This document shows positions 4,495 through 11,252 of a stretch of DNA of 11,863 nucleotides, one piece after another (the first letter of the stretch is position 1; every line of letters starts with the position of its first letter). The notes beneath the pieces were generated by a model. That model saw only the letters and a program-made list of their open reading frames with translations, made no database searches and was not told the origin of the DNA. This DNA is from Prevotellaceae bacterium UBA4336 (GTDB lineage: Bacteria; Bacteroidota; Bacteroidia; Bacteroidales; Bacteroidaceae), in assembly GCA_002394305.1 (NCBI GenBank), contig DGTM01000017.1, positions 1-11,863 of the forward strand, given 5' to 3'. Made by a program: the position numbers and the translations under genes.

Positions 4495-6386
4495 ATAATG
4501 TCCTGTCTGCCGATGCTGCGCAGGTAGTGTTCTATCTGGCGGCGTTCTTCGGGCTTGTACCAGAAGAAGAACATGCGTTGCTGTTGCTTCTCTTGCGGTG
4601 TCTTGGCAGAGAAGATGGGCTGGAGCGTATAGGGATTGTAACCTGTGGCCCAGCATGTTGTTGCCATCGTGAGCGGGGTGGGGGTGAAATCCTGCACTTG
4701 CTCCAGATGGAAGTCCATTTGTTTTGTCTGGATGGCGAGGTCGGCCATGTCGAGGGCTGTGCAGGCGGGGTGCGAGCTGATGAAGTAGGGGATGAGCTGC
4801 TGGCGGAGTCCTGCGCGGCGGCAAGTGTCGTCGAAGATGCTTTTGAACTGACGGAAGAGGCGGAACGAGGGCTTGCGCATGACGTTGAGCACCGTGTCGC
4901 TTGTGTGTTCGGGCGCCACCTTGAGCCGTCCGCTGACGTGCCGTGTGATGAGTTCCTGCGTGTATTCCCTTGCAGCGCGGTTGAGGGTTTCGTCCTTGGC
5001 TTTCCCTTCGGCCGCCGAGCCTTGGTTCCAGTCGTGCAGGAGCATGTCGTAGCGCACGCCGCTACCGATGAAGCTTTTCTTGATACCCGGCATTTTGTCC
5101 ACCGCCCTGTAGATGTCGAGCAGCGGCCGGTGGTCGCCGTTCAGGTTCGGGCAGACGGCGGGGTGGATGCACGACGGTCGCTTGCACTTCTCGCACAGTT
5201 CGCGCCGTTTGCCTTGCATGCGGTACATGTTGGCGCTCGGTCCGCCCAGGTCGCTCAGGTAGCCTTTGAAGTCCGGCATCTGCGTGATGGCCTTCACTTC
5301 GCGGAGGATGCTTTCCTTCGAGCGGCTCACGATGAACTTGCCTTGGTGGGCGCTGATGGTGCAGAAGGCACAGCCGCCGAAGCAACCGCGGTGAAGCGTC
5401 ACGCTGAAGCGTATCATCTCGTAGGCAGGGATGCGCTTGCCCTTGTACTTGGGGTGGGGCAATCGTGTGTAGGGCAGGTCGAAGCTGTGGTCGAGCTCTT
5501 CGGTGGTGAGTGGCGGATAGGGGGGATTGACCATTGTCCATCTGCCATGGGCCATTTGCAGGAGGCGATGGGCATGCATCTTGTTGCTTTCCTCCTCGAT
5601 GTGGCGGAAGTTCTCGGCATGCAGGCGAGGCTCTTGCAGACAATCCTCGTAGCTGTGGAGCACAATGTCGTCGGCCTTGATGCCTCCCGGTATCTCGTTC
5701 TTACCAAAGAGCCATGCAGTTTGCGGCAAGTCCTTTGCCACTTCGCGAAGCAACTGACGCGTGATGCATGGTTCGCCCTGCTCGTCGTAATGTAGCAGGG
5801 GATGTGCCTCGTTGATGGCTTCGACGAGGAGGCGGACCATTTCCAGCGTGGGCTTCTCGCCCATGCCGTAGGTGATGAGGTCGGCATCGCAGTCGCAGAG
5901 GATGCTGGGGCGGAAGCGTTCCTGCCAGTAGTCGTAGTGCATGACGCGGCGCAGGCTTGCCTCGATGCCTCCGAGCACGATGGGCACGTCGGGGTAGAGC
6001 TTGCGCAGGATGTCGGTATAGACGATGGTGGGGTATTCGGGGCGCAGGTCGTGGCGTCCGTCTGGGCTGTAGGCATCTTCGCTGCGGAGGCGACGGGCAG
6101 CCGTATATTTGTTGACCATCGAGTCCATGCAGCCGGGCGAGATGCCGAAGAAGAGACGCGGCCGGCCCAGCTTCTTGAAGTCGCGGAAGTCGCCGTGCCA
6201 GTCCGGTTGCGGCACGATGCAGACGCGCAGACCTTCCGCCTCCAGCAGTCGGCCGATGACGGCAGCGCCGAAGGCTGGGTGATCCACGTAGGCATCACCG
6301 CTGAAGAGGATGACGTCCGCTTGGTCCCAGCCGCGCAGTTCCATCTCCTTGCGTGTAGTGGGCAGCCAGTCCGTTTTGTTGACCAT
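4476..6386 (-). CDS. YgiQ family radical SAM protein
   Basis: A 636-aa member of the YgiQ/UPF0313 radical SAM family, whose reaction is not established. The N-terminal part (about 1-300) has the cobalamin-binding-like fold typical of the family (VILFSGDAYVDHPAFGAAVIGRLLE at 25-49 and IVLGGIEASLRR at 136-147). The 4Fe-4S site is C335-x3-C339-x2-C342 in GCFGGCAFCTIS. A cysteine-rich stretch follows (C398, C401, C406, C412) that may hold a further metal. The C-terminal YgiQ extension (DUF3362-like) includes SGRLKVAPEHTSD (485-497). The start is ATG 6386, which overlaps by one base the TGA of the 107-aa gene (TGATG); a longer frame begins at 6446 but runs inside that gene. Coupling suggests co-expression. 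The last residues fall in a low-complexity repeat. Confidence 0.95.
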   Translation of the reverse strand: MVNKTDWLPTTRKEMELRGWDQADVILFSGDAYVDHPAFGAAVIGRLLEAEGLRVCIVPQPDWHGDFRDFKKLGRPRLFFGISPGCMDSMVNKYTAARRLRSEDAYSPDGRHDLRPEYPTIVYTDILRKLYPDVPIVLGGIEASLRRVMHYDYWQERFRPSILCDCDADLITYGMGEKPTLEMVRLLVEAINEAHPLLHYDEQGEPCITRQLLREVAKDLPQTAWLFGKNEIPGGIKADDIVLHSYEDCLQEPRLHAENFRHIEEESNKMHAHRLLQMAHGRWTMVNPPYPPLTTEELDHSFDLPYTRLPHPKYKGKRIPAYEMIRFSVTLHRGCFGGCAFCTISAHQGKFIVSRSKESILREVKAITQMPDFKGYLSDLGGPSANMYRMQGKRRELCEKCKRPSCIHPAVCPNLNGDHRPLLDIYRAVDKMPGIKKSFIGSGVRYDMLLHDWNQGSAAEGKAKDETLNRAAREYTQELITRHVSGRLKVAPEHTSDTVLNVMRKPSFRLFRQFKSIFDDTCRRAGLRQQLIPYFISSHPACTALDMADLAIQTKQMDFHLEQVQDFTPTPLTMATTCWATGYNPYTLQPIFSAKTPQEKQQQRMFFFWYKPEERRQIEHYLRSIGRQDIIKRLKS

Positions 6387-6709
6387 CAGGCTTCGGCTTC
6401 CGTTTGCAGTGTGTCCCTGAGGGCATCGAGCTTCTCCTTCTCCCATTCGATGTAGAGCAGCAGCAGCTGATGCAGTCCGAAGGCCTTCATGTCGTTGTGG
6501 AAGAGAATGCGTTCGCAGAAGTCAATCAGTTGCGGGTCCGGTTCACCCGCGGACAACAGGGAGCGGACGTTCAGCCGCAGTTTGTCCAGCACGCCCTCTT
6601 CGACGATGCCGTTGCTGTCGAGCAGGTCGGAGAAGAGTGCGTACTTCTCGATGGTATTCAGGTGGGCTTCTTCGACGGAAAGCTTTCGCGAGCCCTTCAT
6701 ATTGCACAT
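6386..6709 (-). CDS. Conserved-looking 107-aa protein of unknown function, coupled to ygiQ
   Basis: I do not recognise this family. The product is soluble and mostly helical by composition, with no signal peptide: LSVEEAHLNTIEKYALFSDLL, then GVLDKLRLNVRSLLSAGEPDPQLIDFCERILFHNDM, then an amphipathic C-terminal helix (LLLLYIEWEKEKLDALRDTL). It is probably real because its stop overlaps the ygiQ start (TGATG), the only long alternative on this stretch is the opposite strand, and the residues look protein-like. Starts at 6709 (used; AAGG lies 11 bases upstream), ATG 6700 or GTG 6721 are all possible. It may assist or be regulated with YgiQ; that is inference from position only. Confidence 0.75.
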   Translation of the reverse strand: MCNMKGSRKLSVEEAHLNTIEKYALFSDLLDSNGIVEEGVLDKLRLNVRSLLSAGEPDPQLIDFCERILFHNDMKAFGLHQLLLLYIEWEKEKLDALRDTLQTEAEA

Positions 6710-6724
6710 TATTGTATACACCTT

Positions 6725-6757
6725 ATTTATTTACTATTTGATGATTTACTATTTACT
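6725..6757 (-). repeat. AT-rich leader repeat shared with the pgi leader
   Basis: Read on the minus strand, this begins AGTAAATAGTAAATC and matches the pgi leader at 187-219 in 29 of 33 bases. In both places it lies just before a coding start. It falls in the gap between the amidase stop (6774) and the 107-aa gene. No TAnnTTTG box is seen here, so the 107-aa and ygiQ genes may be read through from upstream or use a non-canonical promoter. Confidence 0.7.
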
Positions 6758-6773
6758 AATTACGATTTACAGT

Positions 6774-9695
6774 TTACTTGCCCAGCAGGAAGTCGACGGC
6801 GATGTTCATGATGTTGCGGCGGGAGTCGGCCTCCTTGATGCATTCGATGGGGAAGCCGAAGGCAAGGACGCGGTAGCCGGGGCCGGGGTAGGCGATGGCG
6901 GCCGAGTAGCCTCCCTTGGTGTAGACCATCGAGCTGAAGGCACCGCCTACGCCTTCGATGACGTCGGTGCTGCGCACCCAGTAGTTCTGTTCGTTGGGCC
7001 GGCTGAAGATGTTGCCTGTGTTGTTAAGTCCCTGGACGGTGCAGATGCTGTCGGTCGGTGCAGAGCCGATGTAGCGATACTTCAGTTTGTCGGCCACGAA
7101 TGCATCTTGTCCGGCATTTCGTACATCGCTGCCGATGAAGGCGCCGCTCACCAGGAGCGACGTGTTTTGGAGTGACAGTTGCGAGATGGCGGTCTGCATC
7201 TCCGGGGTGATGGCTTTGTGGCGTGTCAGGGAATAGCCGTCGTCCTTCTGTGCGCCAAAGATGAAGTCGGCTATGCGATAAGAGCGGAGGTCGAGCTGTG
7301 GGAGCTGGATGGGGGTGCAGCTGCTGATGTTGCAGTCGGGATGTCCTGCAAGGATGTCGGCGGCGTGGCGCACGCTGTAGTCGTGTGTGTTGCCCGCCAG
7401 GAACATGCCCTCGAATTCGTTGTTGCTCACGCCGAATCCGTCGTCTGTCTCCTTGCCGAAGTTCGTCTTGTCGAAGACGACTTGCCGTCCGCAGTAGCCG
7501 GGCGACTTGACGTCGGTCACGCCCGGGTCGTTGTCGAAGTCGAAGCCGCCTGTTGTCTCGTTGTCGAAGGGCAGGGGGCTTGCCAGTCGCTGGAAGGCAT
7601 CGACGAGCAGGATGGACGGGGCGTTGATGCTCTCTGCCACGGCGGCGCAGACCTCGTCGCTCGGCATGCTGGCACCGCCTTCGTTGACGGCCTGAACGCG
7701 GAAGCTATAGAGGACTCCCGGCTGTGCATCTATCTGGAAGATGCAGTCCTGTCCGCTCACGTAGTGTCCGTTGTCGAAGTCGCTGCCGTTTCTCTTCACG
7801 TAGATGACATAGCCGTCGGGGTGCGCGGTGGGTTCGCCAGGGTCGAGCCGTGGTGTCCAGCGGACGATTATCTGGTTGCGTTCCTTGTTGGCTTCGGCGG
7901 ACAGCCCGGCCACGGGAAGGGGCTGGACCACCACGTCCTTGCCTCCGTGGGTGGTAGCCACGAAGCGTAGTATTCCCTTGTAGATGGCGCGTGACATGAG
8001 GAACTTGAAGTTGGGGTCGTGGCCGAAGCGCAGGTCGGCCCAGTTCTGGTGGCTGAGCATTTCGAAGATGATGGCGGGCACCTGGGGGTCGCGCGTCTCG
8101 CCGTAGTTGCGGTCGTAGAGGTCGCGTCGGTTCCAGAAGCCCAGTTCGCGGGCGAGGTCGTTGTTGACCTGTGTCATGACCATGTCGGCGAGGTCGCGGC
8201 TGACGAGTCGGGAGAGTCCTGTGCCGGTCTTGCCTTCGTAGAAGCCGGTCGTGTAGATGCCCAGCGAGCCGATCAGGGTGTTGTCCGTGCGGTAGCCTGC
8301 GTCGCTGTGGATGGCAGCGTAGAGTTCGATGGGTACGGAGAGTCCGCTGTCGCCCCTGAGGTAGCCGCTGCCGCGTGTGACGTGGTTGATGGTGAAGGGA
8401 CGGGCATTGACGTCGTCCTTGCCGTCGTCGTTGCCGCGGCGTGAGTAGACGCTGTCGGGCATGCCGTACCATTGGGCGGAGTAGCGTGCGGCTTCGAGGC
8501 ATCGTGGCAGGTCGCTGCTGATGGGGAGCGCCATCGTCGAGTCGCCGCGGACGATGTTGCCCATGCCGCCGCCGATACGGACGGCATCTGCCGTGACGAT
8601 ACCTTTGTAGTTGCTCTGGTTGGAGAGGATGATGCAGTTGTCGTCGCTTTTGCCTTTGGTGAAGTGGAAGGTGCCGAGGTAGACCCATGTGCCTCCGCCC
8701 ATCTGCTGGTTGACGCGGAACTCTGTGGCGATGCCGCCGTGCTTGACGGTGTAGTTGGCGTCCGGGATGCTGCCGGGCACGGTCTGGTAGGAGACGTAGA
8801 CTGCATAGTCGTCCTCGACGAGCACTTCCGGTATCCAGACGACTTCGCTTGTCGTGCGTTTGTTCGAGGTGGTTTCTGTGATGCGGAACGTGCCTTTGCG
8901 GAAGGGGTTGTGTCCGTTCTCGTAGCCTTCATCGGTGTGTGCGAAGCCTATGCCGCCGTACTGCCAGTGGTAGGTGCTGACGCGTTCCTCGTAGCGGCTG
9001 CCGTCCAGGATGGCATCGTTGTCGATGATGATTTCCTTCTTCTGCCAGTCGCGTTCCCTCGGGGTGAAGACGATGGCTCCGGCGTTCTGGAGCATGGGGA
9101 TGAGATAAGGCACGACGAAGGTCTGCGTGAACTGGTCCTCGGTGGTGCAGAAGAGCCTGGGCCGTTGCCAGACCCATTCCTGCTTGTCGAAGTTGTAGTA
9201 TTTGCCGTGGCTGTGGCAGACGCTGAGGTGGCGTCCCTGCAGGCCTTTCTTGATGGGGTAGGGGCGGCTCATCGGTGTGACCCACGGGTTGCCTTTGTAG
9301 AGTTCGCGCCTGTAGACGCGGGATGTGTCGGGGCGGTCCATCATGCTGGTCGGGATGAGCTGTTCGATGGGTGTCTGTCCGGCGCAGATGGTCAGGTCGT
9401 AGGTGTTGTAGGGCATGGGCAGGAGGCGTTTCACCTCGGCATAGAGGTCGCCCACGATGAGGGGGGTGAGCGGCTGTGCGATGAAGTTGTCGCTCAGCAC
9501 GATGGTGGTGTGCTTTGCCCCGGCGTCTGTGATGATGTCCTCCACCTTGATTTTGCCCAGGTTGGGGAAGTTGGGGTTCTGGTAGTTTTCGAAGTATTGT
9601 CGGAGGTTCTGCGTGCTCGTGTCGTCGCCGGCGGAAAAGGCTTGCAGGCCGGCTGCGAGTGCGAGCATCAGGAGGGATAGGCGTATTCTTTTCAT
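6774..9695 (-). CDS. Secreted N-acetylmuramoyl-L-alanine amidase with golvesin-like and FN3 domains (often labelled xanthan lyase)
   Basis: A 973-aa exported protein. A signal peptide is evident (MKRIRLSLLMLALAAGLQAF, cut near residue 22; no lipobox cysteine). The amidase_3-like catalytic domain appears split. Its first part (about 150-215) carries CHSHGKY with H161/H163 and TTED with E186. Its second part (about 450-580) carries HSDAG with H463 and PAIIFEMLSHQN with E545. These would be the zinc ligands and catalytic glutamate. Between them, about 265-375, is a golvesin/Xly CBD-like beta domain (SYQTVPGSIPDANYTVKHGG to ADAVRIGGGMGNI). A fibronectin type III domain (590-690) and a C-terminal alpha/beta domain of about 280 residues (from SILLVDAF) follow. 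It likely cuts peptidoglycan stem peptides in the periplasm. The ATG at 9695 overlaps the upstream acyltransferase stop as ATGA. No type IX secretion tail is seen. Confidence 0.88.
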   Translation of the reverse strand: MKRIRLSLLMLALAAGLQAFSAGDDTSTQNLRQYFENYQNPNFPNLGKIKVEDIITDAGAKHTTIVLSDNFIAQPLTPLIVGDLYAEVKRLLPMPYNTYDLTICAGQTPIEQLIPTSMMDRPDTSRVYRRELYKGNPWVTPMSRPYPIKKGLQGRHLSVCHSHGKYYNFDKQEWVWQRPRLFCTTEDQFTQTFVVPYLIPMLQNAGAIVFTPRERDWQKKEIIIDNDAILDGSRYEERVSTYHWQYGGIGFAHTDEGYENGHNPFRKGTFRITETTSNKRTTSEVVWIPEVLVEDDYAVYVSYQTVPGSIPDANYTVKHGGIATEFRVNQQMGGGTWVYLGTFHFTKGKSDDNCIILSNQSNYKGIVTADAVRIGGGMGNIVRGDSTMALPISSDLPRCLEAARYSAQWYGMPDSVYSRRGNDDGKDDVNARPFTINHVTRGSGYLRGDSGLSVPIELYAAIHSDAGYRTDNTLIGSLGIYTTGFYEGKTGTGLSRLVSRDLADMVMTQVNNDLARELGFWNRRDLYDRNYGETRDPQVPAIIFEMLSHQNWADLRFGHDPNFKFLMSRAIYKGILRFVATTHGGKDVVVQPLPVAGLSAEANKERNQIIVRWTPRLDPGEPTAHPDGYVIYVKRNGSDFDNGHYVSGQDCIFQIDAQPGVLYSFRVQAVNEGGASMPSDEVCAAVAESINAPSILLVDAFQRLASPLPFDNETTGGFDFDNDPGVTDVKSPGYCGRQVVFDKTNFGKETDDGFGVSNNEFEGMFLAGNTHDYSVRHAADILAGHPDCNISSCTPIQLPQLDLRSYRIADFIFGAQKDDGYSLTRHKAITPEMQTAISQLSLQNTSLLVSGAFIGSDVRNAGQDAFVADKLKYRYIGSAPTDSICTVQGLNNTGNIFSRPNEQNYWVRSTDVIEGVGGAFSSMVYTKGGYSAAIAYPGPGYRVLAFGFPIECIKEADSRRNIMNIAVDFLLGK

Positions 9696-10237
9696 ATCTT
9701 GAACTGTTCGGGATGCAGTCCCTTGAAGTCTTTGAAGTATTCTTTTATTTCCTGCATCTGTGTCTCGATGTCTCCGTTGGGGATGATGGTCTTGGTGCAG
9801 ACGATGCGTCGCTGTGCGAAGTCGAGCCCGTAGAGCAGGATGGGTATTTCTGCTTTGAGTGCGATGTAGTAGAACCCTTTTTTCCAGTCGGGCTGTGCCT
9901 TGCGGGTTCCTTCCGGGGTGATGCAGAGTCGGAATCTCCGGGCCTGACGTGCTCGCTGTGCGATGATGTCGGTGGAGTGCATCTGCTTGGTGCGGTAGAC
10001 GGGTATGCCGCCCAGTCTGCGCATGAGGATGCCGACGGGCCAAAAGAACCACTCCTTCTTCATGAGGAAGTCGCTGTGGAAGCCTTTGGCCCGGCTGTAG
10101 ACGTTGCCGATGATGAAGTCCCAGTTGCTGGTGTGCGGCGCGAGGGCGATGATGCACTTTTCGGGCATGGGTTCGGTGACGTCCTCCGTGAAGCGGAACC
10201 ACCCGAAAAGTGCTTTGTGACAGAGAGCTTGCAACAT
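9692..10237 (-). CDS. PlsC-like lysophospholipid acyltransferase
   Basis: A 181-aa member of the 1-acylglycerol-3-phosphate acyltransferase superfamily, transferring acyl chains at the inner membrane. The catalytic H-x4-D motif is in APHTSNWDF (H35, D40), and the glycerol-phosphate-binding PEGTR is at 108-112. It is short (PlsC is commonly 220-250 aa) and lacks a strong N-terminal membrane span; the hydrophobic FFWPVGILMRRLGGIPV may contact the membrane. The true acceptor could be a lysophospholipid or another envelope lipid. The ATG at 10237 follows the 87-aa gene's stop after one base, and the stop overlaps the amidase ATG, so the three genes form a tight operon. Confidence 0.9.
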   Translation of the reverse strand: MLQALCHKALFGWFRFTEDVTEPMPEKCIIALAPHTSNWDFIIGNVYSRAKGFHSDFLMKKEWFFWPVGILMRRLGGIPVYRTKQMHSTDIIAQRARQARRFRLCITPEGTRKAQPDWKKGFYYIALKAEIPILLYGLDFAQRRIVCTKTIIPNGDIETQMQEIKEYFKDFKGLHPEQFKI

Positions 10238-10238
10238 G

Positions 10239-10502
10239 TTACAGATTTCTGATCTGTTCGATGATTTCGTCCGTGCGGCTCTGCATGTCGCTGTGCAGTT
10301 TCCTGAAGAAGAGCTTGGTGCTGCCCGGCTCTACGTGCGAGAGGCGGCAAATCAGGTCGTCCTGCATCTTGACGATGCCCATCATTACGTTCTCCACGTC
10401 CTGCCTGTTGTCTTTCTTCGTGAAGTCGAGGGCTGCTATGCATTCTGCCAGCAGTTCTCCGCTCAGGTAGTTGATGTGTTTTTTCAGGTCTTTGCGTTTC
10501 AT
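10239..10502 (-). CDS. Small helical protein of unknown function, first gene of the acyltransferase-amidase operon
   Basis: An 87-aa protein, all-helical by appearance (KDLKKHINYLSGELLAECIAAL; then MMGIVKMQDDLICRLSH; then a C-terminal helix ending EIIEQIRNL), without signal peptide. I do not recognise a named domain, though similar small proteins occur in Bacteroidales. The ATG at 10502 is chosen although the frame is open to 10580: a complete promoter (10538-10568) lies inside the longer frame, so the extra 26 residues would not be in the mRNA. It ends one base before the acyltransferase start, indicating co-translation. Role unknown; context suggests an envelope link. Confidence 0.82.
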   Translation of the reverse strand: MKRKDLKKHINYLSGELLAECIAALDFTKKDNRQDVENVMMGIVKMQDDLICRLSHVEPGSTKLFFRKLHSDMQSRTDEIIEQIRNL

Positions 10503-10537
10503 CTTACATATAATATTAAGGTGTGCGTTTAGATTGA

Positions 10538-10568
10538 CAAAGATACGGGTTTCTTCCGACACGGCAAA
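10538..10568 (-). promoter_or_regulatory. Bacteroidetes-type promoter of the 87-aa/acyltransferase/amidase operon
   Basis: Minus strand: TTTG (10568-10565), 19 bases, then TATCTTTG (10545-10538). Both boxes match consensus at proper spacing. Transcription would begin near 10532-10534, leaving a leader of about 30 nt before the ATG at 10502. Confidence 0.8.
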
Positions 10569-11178
10569 GAAATCGGCCAAATCTTACTTCTTTTTAACAT
10601 TTTGTCGCACAAAATTCGGTCCGGCGAGGTTCCTATGGACCTGCGCTCCGTTTTGACAATATGTCGGAAAATCGCGGTTTCTGCTTGCTTGCTGCTTTTT
10701 GCCTAAGCTCTGAGAATGTCGCCGGAAGCTCAGGCGTGGGGTGGGGGTCAGGTTCTCCAGAATTTTGCAGATATACGCAACGTGCTGGCCGTGTGCGTGT
10801 TGCATTTTGCGACATGCAGGACGGGCGGGAAAAACGACTGTTTATGCGCGGAAAAGTGCCATTTTTGCCCTTTTTTGATGGTCGGGAAAGCACGTCGGAT
10901 GGCAAATAAGCACGTGCTCTTCGGGAAAACACACCGTGCTCTTATGTCCCGAGCCACGTGTCGCGCCCCGACTTTCCTCCCGTCGTGCCGGATTTTGCGC
11001 CGCTTTCTTCTCTATTTTGTGCCGTGGGGTGTTCAAAATTGAAATGGCATATTGTCGGAAAAACGCCACATCCTGTGACATTCTTCTGCTCGGACCGTAC
11101 GCGAAGTCCGCGTTTCCTGCCGACTCTCTTCCCTGCCTCCGACCGCAGAGAATCCAATCGGTAAAAAAACTTAATATA
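10569..11178. other. GC-rich spacer without a convincing gene
   Basis: About 600 bases between two outward-facing promoters. The sequence is roughly as GC-rich as the genes, yet the open frames (for example 10661-10909 on plus) are short, rich in G, S, C and R, and lack a usable start context. Visible structure: TGTCGGAAAANCGC twice (10662-10675 and 11053-11066, 13 of 14 bases alike), further GTCGGGAAA-like words, and a stem-loop at 10911-10960. It may be decayed sequence, a dispersed intergenic repeat, or contain an RNA; I see no tRNA, tmRNA or known riboswitch form. Confidence 0.6.
10911..10960. repeat. Imperfect inverted repeat in the spacer
   Basis: CACGTG (10911-10916) and TCGGGA (10921-10926) are mirrored by TCCCGA (10947-10952) and CACGTG (10955-10960), forming two stems with a bulge and a 20-base loop. 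The left arm also contains the palindrome AGCACGTGCT (10909-10918). Position between divergent promoters would suit a regulatory site or RNA hairpin, but nothing proves either. Confidence 0.5.
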
Positions 11179-11210
11179 TTTGGCATTTTGCGTACTTATT
11201 CGTAACTTTG
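11179..11210 (+). promoter_or_regulatory. Bacteroidetes-type promoter of pfp
   Basis: TTTG (11179-11182), 20 bases, then TAACTTTG (11203-11210). The start of transcription would be near 11215 and the leader about 38 nt. The leader contains ACCAT-then-TTAAAG words twice (11226-11249) and lacks a Shine-Dalgarno site. Confidence 0.78.
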
Positions 11211-11252
11211 CACCCGGAAACGAAAACCATATTAAAGATAACCATTAAAGAA

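Noticed and set aside
4527..5795. 422-aa plus-strand frame across the ygiQ region
   Set aside because: Lies fully antisense to ygiQ, whose radical SAM cysteines and conserved blocks are clear; the antisense translation is low-complexity-like.
8472..9680. 402-aa plus-strand frame antisense to the amidase
   Set aside because: The amidase strand has a signal peptide, catalytic motifs and operon overlap; the other strand has none.
9696..10202. N-terminal extension of the amidase frame up to 10202
   Set aside because: The extension runs out of frame through the acyltransferase gene and is H/R/Q-rich nonsense; the signal peptide begins at ATG 9695.
10503..10580. 26-residue N-terminal extension of the 87-aa protein
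   Set aside because: The promoter at 10538-10568 lies inside it, so this part would not be transcribed from that promoter.
10738..10775. Possible tRNA or small RNA around the G-run and GGTTCTCC
   Set aside because: No cloverleaf arms could be built and the T-loop consensus is not met.
10661..10909. 82-aa plus-strand frame in the GC-rich spacer
   Set aside because: Composition rich in G, S, C, R and F, no domain, start overlaps a repeated TGTCGGAAAA word, no promoter box upstream; more likely chance or repeat-derived.
10842..11186. 114-aa minus-strand frame in the spacer
   Set aside because: No recognisable motif, crosses repeat words and reaches into the pfp promoter; overlaps several equally poor frames.
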